Shown here one piece after another: positions 1 to 6,201 of a stretch of DNA of 9,457 bases (position 1 is the stretch's first letter; every line of letters begins with the position of its first letter). Made by a program: the position numbers and the translations under genes. The DNA lies in assembly GCA_964452115.1 (NCBI GenBank), contig CAYVKY010000093.1:1-9457 (forward strand), given 5' to 3'. The DNA is from CAYVKY01 sp964452115. GTDB lineage: Bacteria; Bacteroidota; Ignavibacteria; Tepidaquicellales; Tepidaquicellaceae. The notes under the pieces were generated by a model. That model made no database searches. It saw nothing but the letters and a program-made list of their open reading frames with translations, and was not told where the DNA came from.

Positions 1-686
1 AGATTTATATCATTATATAAATTCAGCTGAAAACTGTTTGCTGCCTGCGCACCGGTGTTTTTTATTATGCACTGCATTGTAACGCTTTGTCCGACTTGCG
101 GATTTGAAGGCGTAATCGTAAATGATTTAAGAATTAAATCAAAATTTTTCGGAGACAAACTGTTCTTCCTGAGCGGTGTTGCTCCAAGCGGGTCTATCGA
201 AGTGCCCCAGTTTGTCTGCTGATTGGTCAGACCTGTTGCAAGTTTTCTCTCAAGCGAATTTCCGTTGCTGCCGCCCCAGGTATTATTATAAGTAAGCGAG
301 TCGGAATCCGTTCCCGATGAATTGAATAAAACTACATTTTCATTGCCTGAATTGTTCAGTGCATTCCATCCGATTGACTGAAGTATTATTCCGCTTAATG
401 ACGGATAAACTGACTTCAGGTTTGCTGAATCTTCGCAGACTATCGCATACTCGCCCGCATTCAGAATTACGGAAGCAGTTGTAATAGTGCGTATCGGATT
501 TGATGCTGCTGCGTCGCGCCATTTCCAGTTCTGAAGGTTTACCGCTGACGTCCCGGCGTTATAAATTTCGAACCACTCTTTGTTCGGACTAACAGGTGCG
601 TACATCACTTCGTTAATCACGACCTGACCGAAGACTTGTGTAAAACATCCGAATAAAACTAAAGCAATAAAAAATAATTTTCGCAT
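1..686 (-). CDS. Secreted lamin-tail-domain (LTD) protein, C-terminus beyond window
   Basis: Partial gene: 228 residues are visible from the ATG at 686-684 and the frame is still open at the left edge. Residues 1-20 form a signal peptide (MRKL, then a hydrophobic core ending VFG) with likely signal peptidase I cleavage before Q21. Cys14 in LFGC could be misread as a lipobox, but the hydrophobic stretch continues past it. Residues 22 to about 135 resemble a lamin tail domain: VVINEVMYAP, then EWFEIYNAG and V-NLQNWKW, a beta-sandwich pattern. NSLERK (143-148) and TPLRKNSL (170-177) are typical of the end of secreted LTD modules. From about residue 182 a second Ig-like, CARDB-style repeat begins (PSNPQVGQSV, then IIKNTG). 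Such proteins are usually large, multidomain and exported or surface-attached; the real function is unknown. Divergent from the peptidase gene at 760, sharing a 73-bp AT-rich gap. No Shine-Dalgarno site. Confidence 0.85.
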   Translation of the reverse strand, partial: MRKLFFIALVLFGCFTQVFGQVVINEVMYAPVSPNKEWFEIYNAGTSAVNLQNWKWRDAAASNPIRTITTASVILNAGEYAIVCEDSANLKSVYPSLSGIILQSIGWNALNNSGNENVVLFNSSGTDSDSLTYNNTWGGSNGNSLERKLATGLTNQQTNWGTSIDPLGATPLRKNSLSPKNFDLILKSFTITPSNPQVGQSVTMQCIIKNTGAQAANSFQLNLYNDIN

Positions 687-759
687 TTTAATATTGTTTA
701 TAAAATTTCAATTTTACAATTTACTGATATTAAAAATTTTTAACAATTTATTAAATAGT

Positions 760-1638
760 ATGAAGTTTCTCTGCCGCACAATCATCTTAATACTTATAAC
801 AGCGGGCATAATACACGCTCAGAAAAAATCCGACCCGTACAAAGGAAAATTTGCAGTTGCAGAATGCAATACTCCCGTTTTGAATACAAAGGATTTTAAA
901 TCCGTATTCGGCGGCGAAAGAGGTGACAGAATTAAAACTGACAAGAAAGGATTTGTCAGGGAACTGGAATTTGTTGCTTTGAAAAAAACTGTATTCGAAA
1001 TTCTTTCATCAACCAAAGAAGAAGATTATTTTATTTTCAAAGTTAAGACAAATGAATATTCTTCAAAAGCTTCGCTTTATATAGACAGCAGATTCGTAAA
1101 GATTAAAGACAAAAAACCCGATGACAGGAAAAAGACTGAACTTACATTAAGTTCACTTCAGGATGCACTTGAATCGCTCGAAGGATATCCCTATATGTGG
1201 GGAGGAAATTTTGCCGAAGGCATCCCTGAAATTCTGAAGTTTTATCCGCCTGAGGTGGAGCTATCGGACAGTGAAAAATATTTATGGTGTCTGAAAGGCG
1301 TTGACTGCTCGGGTATGCTTTATCAGGCAACCGGCGGTAAAACTCCGCGCAATTCATCTTCCATTATACACTTCGGACAACCCGTAGAGATTGCGGACAA
1401 AGACCTTGATGATATTATTAAAATCATTAAACCTCTGGATATCATCGCATGGGACGGGCACATTATGGTGGTGCTTGATGAAAAATATATAATTGAAAGT
1501 TCGCCCACAAGCGGCGTTCATAAAACCCCGATTGAAAAACGGTTGAAATGGATTTTAAAAGAAAGAATACCGGTAAATGACTGGGATGACAGTAAAGAAA
1601 GCAGATTTGTAATCAGAAGATGGTTCGGCGAAGAATAA
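760..1638 (+). CDS. Secreted NlpC/P60-family (C40) cell-wall peptidase
   Basis: A 292-residue protein. The ATG at 760 is chosen because it starts a clean signal peptide (MKFLCRTI, hydrophobic core, cut near IIHA-Q); a longer frame from a TTG at 694 adds a low-complexity extension and is unlikely. Residues about 30-115 are a beta-rich N-terminal region that may be an SH3-like wall-binding domain (inference). The C-terminal half is an NlpC/P60 papain-like fold: YMWGG (145-149), catalytic Cys183 in GVDCSG, TPRNSS substrate-side loop, and His234 in WDGHIMVV. The third polar residue is probably Glu246 in YIIESS. Family members cut peptide bonds in peptidoglycan stems outside the cytoplasmic membrane, typically D-Glu-diamino acid bonds; the exact bond here cannot be read from sequence. 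About 32 residues separate WGG from DCSG, longer than in minimal NlpC domains. Its 3' end faces the BI-1 gene and shares a terminator hairpin. Confidence 0.86.
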   Translation: MKFLCRTIILILITAGIIHAQKKSDPYKGKFAVAECNTPVLNTKDFKSVFGGERGDRIKTDKKGFVRELEFVALKKTVFEILSSTKEEDYFIFKVKTNEYSSKASLYIDSRFVKIKDKKPDDRKKTELTLSSLQDALESLEGYPYMWGGNFAEGIPEILKFYPPEVELSDSEKYLWCLKGVDCSGMLYQATGGKTPRNSSSIIHFGQPVEIADKDLDDIIKIIKPLDIIAWDGHIMVVLDEKYIIESSPTSGVHKTPIEKRLKWILKERIPVNDWDDSKESRFVIRRWFGEE

Positions 1639-1642
1639 AAAA

Positions 1643-1668
1643 AATACCATTGCTTTCACAATGGTATT
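1643..1668. terminator. Hairpin terminator between convergent genes
   Basis: A perfect 10-bp inverted repeat, AATACCATTG (1643-1652) and CAATGGTATT (1659-1668), with a 6-nt loop CTTTCA. Read on the minus strand it is followed by TTTTTTTT (from the A-run at 1637-1644, partly within the stem), a classic intrinsic terminator for the BI-1 gene that ends at 1697. On the plus strand the following sequence is AT-rich without a clean T-run, so termination of the peptidase gene there is probably weaker. It begins 5 bp after the peptidase stop codon. Confidence 0.75.
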
Positions 1669-1696
1669 ATAATTTATAAGTAATTTTATTTTAAAA

Positions 1697-2425
1697 TTAA
1701 TCACGGCTGCTGCCGCCAAAAATCCTGAGTAAAAATAAAAACAGGTTAATGAAATCAAGATACAATGCAAGTGAACCGAAGATTGCCGATTTCTTTGCCG
1801 CTTCGGAATCGCCTTCTACCTGATAGCTCATTTCTTTTATCTTCTGCGTATCATAAGCCGTAAGCCCTGCAAACACTAACACTCCGACATAGTTAATCAT
1901 TGCGTACAACACGGTACTCGCAACAAATATATTCACCACAGATGCAATTATCAGTCCGAAAAGTCCCATCATCATAAATGTTCCGACTCCGGATAAATTC
2001 CGTTTAGTCGCATATCCGAAAACGCTCAGTGCTGCAAACATTCCCGCACTCACAAAAAATGCCGATGCAATTGTGTCAATTCTGAATACGAAAAATATCA
2101 CAGACAAAGTAACTCCCGTCAGCATTGAGTATATTACGAATCCTATCGTTGCAGTGGCTGCGGAAATTTTATTTACGGCGGCGCTCATAGCAATCACTAC
2201 AACGAACTGAAGTATGATTGCAATCCAAAGCACGCTCGGATATTGAAGAATTATGTTCCGCGTTTCCGGTGTGAATGCAAATAAATATGCCATAAAGCCC
2301 GTAAGTGCAAGCCCTATCGCCATCCAGTTATACACGCGCAGCATAAATTTCCGCGATGTTTCGGTTGTATATGATGCACTTATCTGATTTGATGCATTTC
2401 TATTATTATAATCGTAATAGTCCAT
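1697..2425 (-). CDS. Bax inhibitor-1 (BI-1)/YccA-YbhL family membrane protein
   Basis: A 242-residue integral membrane protein with about seven hydrophobic segments (roughly 32-50, 64-83, 90-110, 117-135, 148-163, 166-188, 208-235) after a short polar N-terminus rich in Tyr and Asn. Family marks are GLTAYDTQKIKEM (187-199) and LYLDFINLFLFLLRIFG (221-237). Asp192 in YDTQ and Asp224 in LYLDF correspond to the paired aspartates that act as a pH-sensitive latch in the calcium-leak protein YetJ of Bacillus subtilis. Length agrees with bacterial members of about 230-240 residues. Bacterial BI-1 proteins sit in the cytoplasmic membrane; YetJ conducts calcium and YccA of E. coli modulates the FtsH protease. 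Which role applies here cannot be told. Monocistronic: terminator at its 3' side and a 283-bp gap with a repeat upstream. ATG start at 2425-2423, no Shine-Dalgarno site. Confidence 0.93.
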   Translation of the reverse strand: MDYYDYNNRNASNQISASYTTETSRKFMLRVYNWMAIGLALTGFMAYLFAFTPETRNIILQYPSVLWIAIILQFVVVIAMSAAVNKISAATATIGFVIYSMLTGVTLSVIFFVFRIDTIASAFFVSAGMFAALSVFGYATKRNLSGVGTFMMMGLFGLIIASVVNIFVASTVLYAMINYVGVLVFAGLTAYDTQKIKEMSYQVEGDSEAAKKSAIFGSLALYLDFINLFLFLLRIFGGSSRD

Positions 2426-2515
2426 ATTTAATTTTTTATTTCAATAAATTTAACAATTTTAAACGGATTTAAAATCCCATTAATCGGGTATGAATAATTT
2501 CAATTCCTTCTCAAG

Positions 2516-2582
2516 CCGGAGCGGCTGTGCAATAACGCTCCCCGACCTCTAGTTCCGCTGTTCCGGAGACTGTGCAAAAACG
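2516..2582. repeat. Imperfect direct repeat CCGGAG-(N)-CTGTGCAAWAACG, two copies
   Basis: CCGGAG, then CGG, then CTGTGCAATAACG at 2516-2537, and CCGGAG, then A, then CTGTGCAAAAACG at 2563-2582. The second copy leads directly into the left flank of the palindromic element. CCGGAGCGG (2516-2524) and CCGCTGTTCCGG (2555-2566) can also pair imperfectly, so this stretch may fold as its own hairpin. It lies in the gene-free 2426-2708 region, upstream of the BI-1 gene, whose promoter must lie in or to the left of it. Confidence 0.55.
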
Positions 2583-2599
2583 AAAATTTTCACTTGTAA

Positions 2600-2625
2600 C
2601 CTTCCCAAGCTGGAGCTTGGGAAGG
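2600..2625. repeat. 26-bp palindrome, GG centre (copy 1, left)
   Basis: Perfect 12-bp arms, CCTTCCCAAGCT (2600-2611) and AGCTTGGGAAGG (2614-2625), around the centre GG. The same sequence occurs exactly at 8714-8739. In RNA it would form a tight hairpin whose apex opens to a small loop. Confidence 0.9.
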
Positions 2626-2659
2626 AGGGTATATACATGTTTATATAGTTATTTATCCT

Positions 2660-2685
2660 CATTCCCAAGCTCCAGCTTGGGAATG
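2660..2685. repeat. 26-bp palindrome, CC centre (copy 1, right)
   Basis: Perfect 12-bp arms, CATTCCCAAGCT (2660-2671) and AGCTTGGGAATG (2674-2685), around CC. It is the inverted-orientation partner of the palindrome at 2600-2625 and matches its reverse complement at 24 of 26 positions. ATCCT (2655-2659) and AGGAT (2689-2693) extend the stem on the far side of a small internal loop. Placed just after guaB on the minus strand, it may protect or shape the guaB mRNA 3' end; no U-tract follows, so it is not a standard terminator. Confidence 0.88.
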
Positions 2686-2708
2686 CTAAGGATGATGTGT
2701 AATAAATC

Positions 2709-4181
2709 TTAATTCGATTTCAAACTATAGTTCGGCGCTTCCTTAGTGATGCGGACATCGTGGGGATGAGATTCCCTCAAGCCGGCATTTGTGATGCGGA
2801 CGAAATGGGTTTTTGATTTCATCTCCTTAATGTTTTTGGCGCCGCAGTATCCCATAGCCGCTCTTAAGCCGCCTGCTATCTGATAAATTGTGTCTTTTAA
2901 TGGTCCTTTATACGGCACCATACCCTCTATGCCTTCCGGTACGAGCTTTTTAATATCATCTTCCGCATCCTGAAAATATCTGTCTTTGCTTCCGTGTTTC
3001 ATTGATTCAAGCGAGCCCATTCCTCTGTACACCTTAAAGCTCCTGCCTTCAAAGAGAACCATTTCTCCTGGTGTTTCATCCGTGCCTGCAAACATTCCGC
3101 CTATCATTACGGTATCGGCTCCGGCTGCGATTGCCTTTGCAATGTCGCCGGTCTGCTTGATGCCGCCGTCTGCAATCAAAGGTATATTATATTTTTTTGC
3201 TGCCTTTGCACATTCAAGAATTGCTGACATCTGCGGCACTCCGACTCCTGCGATAATTCGCGTTGTACATATCGAACCTGCGCCAATTCCGACTTTGACA
3301 CCGTCCGCACCGCATTTAATCAGGTCTTCTGCGGCTTCGGCGGTTGCCACGTTTCCGGCTATTAATTCGATTTTATATTTATTCTTGATTTTCTTTACCA
3401 TATCAAGCACACCTTTCGAATGTCCGTGAGCCGTGTCCACGATGCATACATCCACACCTTTGTTTATGAGTTCGCCTGCGCGCTCAAGCGTGTCCGCAGC
3501 TATACCGAGAGCGGCACCGACACGCAGTCTGCCGAATTCATCTTTGCAGGCATTCGGAAAACTCTTCCTTTTCTGAATGTCTTTAAAAGTAATCAGCCCT
3601 ATCAGCATTCCGCTTTTATCAACGACGGGAAGTTTTTCGATTTTATATTTTTGAAGTATTTTCTCAGCCATTTCGAGAGTTGTTCCCTTCGGCGCTGTGA
3701 TGAGATTTTCTTTCGTCATCACATCGCTAATCAGCATATCTTCATTTATTCCGAATCTAAGGTCGCGGTTCGTAAGTATACCTGCGAGTTTTCCGTTTTT
3801 ATCAATAATCGGAATTCCCGAAATTCTGTAATGATCCATCACGTCCAAAGCTTCTGATATTTTTTTATCCGCAGTCAGAGTCACCGGCTGCTGTATCATT
3901 CCGCTTTCACTTCTTTTCACTTTATCTATTAATGAAGCCTGCGCTTCGATTGACATATTTTTGTGAATGATTCCGATTCCGCCTTCGCGTGCCATTGCAA
4001 TTGCCATATCGGATTCCGTGACCGTATCCATCGCTGCCGACAATACGGGTATATTGAGTGATATTTTTTTCGTGAGCCGGGATTTCAAATCCACTTCCCT
4101 CGGCAGCACTGATGACTTTCCCGGTACAAGCAATACATCATCAAAAGTAACCGCTAAATCTTTTATTTTCCTGTTATCCAT
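2709..4181 (-). CDS. guaB: Inosine-5'-monophosphate dehydrogenase
   Basis: A 490-residue full-length IMP dehydrogenase, the cytoplasmic enzyme that oxidises IMP to XMP with NAD+, the committed step of GMP synthesis. The TIM barrel begins at VTFDDVLLVP (11-20). Two CBS domains form a Bateman regulatory module inserted at about 93-210 (SGIPIID with GILTNRD, and KLPVVDK with GLITFKD). The catalytic loop is GIGAGSICTTR with nucleophile Cys305; Gly300 and Gly302 fit the monovalent-cation site. IADGG (336-340) binds the IMP phosphate side. RGMGSLESM (386-394) and the Arg401-Tyr402 pair match the mobile flap that hydrolyses the E-XMP intermediate. All catalytic residues are present. It starts 13 bp after the stop of the phosphorylase gene, so the two are probably co-transcribed. 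ATG start at 4181-4179; no Shine-Dalgarno site, only an A-run. Confidence 0.98.
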   Translation of the reverse strand: MDNRKIKDLAVTFDDVLLVPGKSSVLPREVDLKSRLTKKISLNIPVLSAAMDTVTESDMAIAMAREGGIGIIHKNMSIEAQASLIDKVKRSESGMIQQPVTLTADKKISEALDVMDHYRISGIPIIDKNGKLAGILTNRDLRFGINEDMLISDVMTKENLITAPKGTTLEMAEKILQKYKIEKLPVVDKSGMLIGLITFKDIQKRKSFPNACKDEFGRLRVGAALGIAADTLERAGELINKGVDVCIVDTAHGHSKGVLDMVKKIKNKYKIELIAGNVATAEAAEDLIKCGADGVKVGIGAGSICTTRIIAGVGVPQMSAILECAKAAKKYNIPLIADGGIKQTGDIAKAIAAGADTVMIGGMFAGTDETPGEMVLFEGRSFKVYRGMGSLESMKHGSKDRYFQDAEDDIKKLVPEGIEGMVPYKGPLKDTIYQIAGGLRAAMGYCGAKNIKEMKSKTHFVRITNAGLRESHPHDVRITKEAPNYSLKSN

Positions 4182-4194
4182 ATAATACTTTTTT

Positions 4195-5502
4195 TCAGTT
4201 TCCGCTGATTGATTTAATTAATTTTTTTTCTGCCGGACGCTCTTCGCTTATTTTCACCGCATCTGAAAGATATTCATTTGCCTTTTCAATTTTTCCGTTA
4301 TCGCCTGCGTATAATGTATATATTGTTTCGCCTTTTTCAATTTTCTGACCGCACTTCTTATTCAGTTCGATTCCCGCGAGGTAATCAATTTTATCCAAAA
4401 TCTTTTTTCTTCCGCATCCGAGTTCGATTGATGCCATGCCGAATTTATATGCATTCATTTCTCCGATAAAGCCGTCTTTATCCGATTTGCATTCATATCT
4501 CACTTCGGGTCTCTTCAGGTTTTTCCAATCCTTAACATAATCCACATCGCCGTTTTGCACTTTCACCATTTCAATAAACTTTTCATAAGCTTTGCCTGAT
4601 GCAAGAATTTCCTCAGCCATTTTTTCGCCTTCAATCACCGATGCTGCTTTACCGCCTAAATGAATCATCGCGCCGGCAAGCACATTATTTATTTTATACA
4701 AATCGGGAATAATTTTTCCTGTCATAAGTTCTATGCATTCTTCAACCTCAAGCCAGTTGCCGATTTTCATTCCTAACGGTTCGTCCATCTCAGTTGCAAT
4801 TGCAATTGCCTTTTTACCGAAACGCGACGACACACCGAGAAGTTTTTTTGTAAGAATTTTGCATCTGTCTTCATCCTGAAGGTTCGAACCGCTTCCGATT
4901 TTGATATCGAACACGAGTCCTTCCGCACCTTCGGCGAGTTTTTTACTCATAATACTTGCCGTGATTAACGACTCATTATCCACCGTGCCGGTAACATCCC
5001 TCAACGCATAAATCTTTTTGTCCGCCGGCGCCAGACTTCCCGTCTGACCTGACATCACGAGTCCGGTTTCCTTTAAAATTCTTTTATAGTCATTTATATC
5101 GTAATCAATTCTGAATCCGGGAATTGATTCGAGTTTATCGAGAGTACCGCCCGTATGCCCGAGCCCTCTGCCTGATATCATTGGTACGGCAATTCCGCAA
5201 GCGGCAACAATCGGCGCGAGAATCAGAGATGTTTTATCACCGACTCCGCCAATTGAATGTTTATCAATTTTTGGTTTTTGAATTTCCTTCAGGTCAATCA
5301 CTTCCCCGCTGTAAAGCATACATTCAGTCAGAGCAAAAGTTTCCTCATCATCCATTCCGTTTAAATACGCAGCCATCAGAAATGCACTCATCTGATAATC
5401 CGTAACCTCGCCGCTGATGTAACCGTTTATGATATATTTAATCTGAGCGTTTGAAAGTTTTTTCTTGTCTCTTTTGAATTTTATTATTTCGACAGGATTC
5501 AT
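4195..5502 (-). CDS. pdp: Pyrimidine-nucleoside phosphorylase (thymidine phosphorylase family)
   Basis: A 435-residue cytoplasmic salvage enzyme that splits uridine, thymidine or deoxyuridine with phosphate into the base and (deoxy)ribose-1-phosphate. Three parts are visible: a helical N-terminal domain (1-65), the large phosphate-binding domain, and a C-terminal PYNP domain (from about 340). KHSIGGVGDKTS (81-92) and the family signature starting SGRGLGHTGGT (110-120), then LDKLE, bind phosphate; Lys81, Ser83, Ser92, Ser110 and Thr120 line up with the E. coli DeoA site at a constant offset of three. Base-binding Arg168, Ser183 and Lys187 are all present. Length and the motifs MSGQTGSLAPADKKIYALRDV are closer to the Gram-positive PyNP type than to proteobacterial DeoA, hence pdp; deoA is the alternative name if it is thymidine-specific. 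A candidate promoter lies 14 nt before the ATG, and guaB follows after 13 bp. Confidence 0.95.
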   Translation of the reverse strand: MNPVEIIKFKRDKKKLSNAQIKYIINGYISGEVTDYQMSAFLMAAYLNGMDDEETFALTECMLYSGEVIDLKEIQKPKIDKHSIGGVGDKTSLILAPIVAACGIAVPMISGRGLGHTGGTLDKLESIPGFRIDYDINDYKRILKETGLVMSGQTGSLAPADKKIYALRDVTGTVDNESLITASIMSKKLAEGAEGLVFDIKIGSGSNLQDEDRCKILTKKLLGVSSRFGKKAIAIATEMDEPLGMKIGNWLEVEECIELMTGKIIPDLYKINNVLAGAMIHLGGKAASVIEGEKMAEEILASGKAYEKFIEMVKVQNGDVDYVKDWKNLKRPEVRYECKSDKDGFIGEMNAYKFGMASIELGCGRKKILDKIDYLAGIELNKKCGQKIEKGETIYTLYAGDNGKIEKANEYLSDAVKISEERPAEKKLIKSISGN

Positions 5503-5516
5503 TTCATTACATTTTT

Positions 5517-5524
5517 CAAAATTA
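5517..5524 (-). promoter_or_regulatory. Candidate Bacteroidota-type -7 element for pdp-guaB
   Basis: TAATTTTG on the minus strand (5524 down to 5517) matches the TAnnTTTG consensus of Bacteroidota primary sigma promoters. It ends 14 nt before the pdp ATG, implying a leader of only about 10 nt. The expected upstream TTTG box is weak (ATTTA at roughly the right spacing), so this is provisional. Confidence 0.4.
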
Positions 5525-5608
5525 CGAATTAATTGATTATTTATAAATGATAATAAAAAGCACTTATAATATATGAAATTTCCACATTTTTTTACAAGGA
5601 TATTTAAA

Positions 5609-6079
5609 TCATTTGCGCGTTATAGATACATCATATAGCGAAACAAAGCCGTATTCGTCTGAGTAATCCTTCTCCGCACGGATGGAATATCCTAATGTTG
5701 CAATTCTTTTCGGCGATAACATCCTTTTTGTGATTGTGCTTGTATGCACCAGAACATTTGAATCGGTTACTGCATAAAGGACATCATAAGCACCGACACC
5801 TCGCGGACATATTATCTGCACAGGTACGGCTGCACTACCCTGCTTTGAATATGTGAACTTTACTGTTATGCTGTCCAAATCAGAAAAATCATATCCGCTT
5901 GTAAAGAAACTCACATCTTTTGAAGTATATCCTATTGTCGTAATACCTATGCTGTCAACCATTCCTGCCCGCGAAAATATTTCATTCGGTATATCGGGAT
6001 TCAGAGGGTTCGAATCTTTTTTACAGGAAAACAAAAGCAGAGTTAAAGCTATCAGGGGAAGTATTTTAATGTATCTCAT
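5609..6079 (-). CDS. Small outer-envelope lipoprotein, function unknown
   Basis: A 156-residue protein. MRYIK is followed by a hydrophobic stretch ending in LLLFSC, a lipobox-like site with the lipidated Cys19; Phe at -2 is unusual but Leu(-3) and Ser(-1) fit. The mature part starts KKDSNPLNPDIPNE, a polar linker, followed by alternating short beta-strand segments (SITVKFTY, AVPVQIICP, GYSIRAE, GFVSLYDVSI), so a compact beta-sandwich is plausible. I do not recognise a family. It is divergent from comEC (122 bp between start codons) and lies 106 bp upstream of pdp on the same strand; that gap carries a promoter candidate, so it is probably transcribed separately from pdp-guaB. ATG start at 6079-6077. 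Export and lipidation are well supported; any role is open. Confidence 0.8.
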   Translation of the reverse strand: MRYIKILPLIALTLLLFSCKKDSNPLNPDIPNEIFSRAGMVDSIGITTIGYTSKDVSFFTSGYDFSDLDSITVKFTYSKQGSAAVPVQIICPRGVGAYDVLYAVTDSNVLVHTSTITKRMLSPKRIATLGYSIRAEKDYSDEYGFVSLYDVSITRK

Positions 6080-6178
6080 AATTATTTTATTTTCCCGTAA
6101 AAATATGCCAATCTAAATGAAATTAAAGTACCAAAAATTATATTTTTGAATTGTTTCAATGAGCCCGCATAATTAATT

Positions 6179-6186
6179 TACATTTG
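6179..6186 (+). promoter_or_regulatory. Candidate Bacteroidota-type -7 element for comEC
   Basis: TACATTTG fits TAnnTTTG exactly and ends 15 nt before the comEC ATG at 6202. A start at the upstream TTG (6184) would fall inside this element, which supports the ATG. The -33 box is poor (TTGTTTC around 6151-6157), so confidence is moderate. Confidence 0.4.
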
Positions 6187-6201
6187 CATTTAATTAATTT
6201 T

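Larger units (their letters stand above)
2569..2685. repeat. Composite palindromic repeat element, copy 1
   Basis: A 117-bp unit: left flank starting ACTGTGCAAAAA (2569-2580); a first 26-bp palindrome at 2600-2625; a 34-bp AT-rich spacer (2626-2659); and a second 26-bp palindrome at 2660-2685. Copy 2 at 8682-8799 has the same parts in the same order with the same 34-bp spacer. No open reading frame of note lies inside. Resembles BIME or small MITE elements. Its right end is 23 bp past the guaB stop codon. Confidence 0.85.

Noticed and set aside
340..522. 60-residue open frame on the minus strand
   Set aside because: It lies in a different frame inside the LTD-protein gene, whose own frame has a signal peptide and a recognisable domain.
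694..759. Longer C40 peptidase starting at TTG 694
   Set aside because: The extra 22 residues are a low-complexity translation of AT-rich DNA and would bury the signal peptide that starts cleanly at ATG 760.
2600..2685. CRISPR array or IS terminal repeats
   Set aside because: There are only two palindromes per locus, in inverted rather than direct orientation, with no cas genes, no unique equal spacers in series and no transposase between them.
2660..2685. Intrinsic terminator of guaB
   Set aside because: The hairpin is strong but is followed on the minus strand by AGGATAAATAAC, without a U-tract; the same hairpin occurs elsewhere as a repeat.
2986..3857. Plus-strand open frames of 147 and 145 residues opposite guaB
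   Set aside because: They are complements of the strongly conserved guaB coding frame; their sequences show no domain or coherent composition.
5535..5555. AT-rich near-palindrome ATTATTTATAAATGATAAT upstream of pdp as an operator
   Set aside because: It is imperfect, composed only of A/T plus one G, and such sequences are expected by chance in this AT-rich spacer.
6184..6201. comEC start at TTG 6184
   Set aside because: The codon overlaps a TAnnTTTG promoter-like element and ATG 6202 gives a normal ComEC N-terminus.
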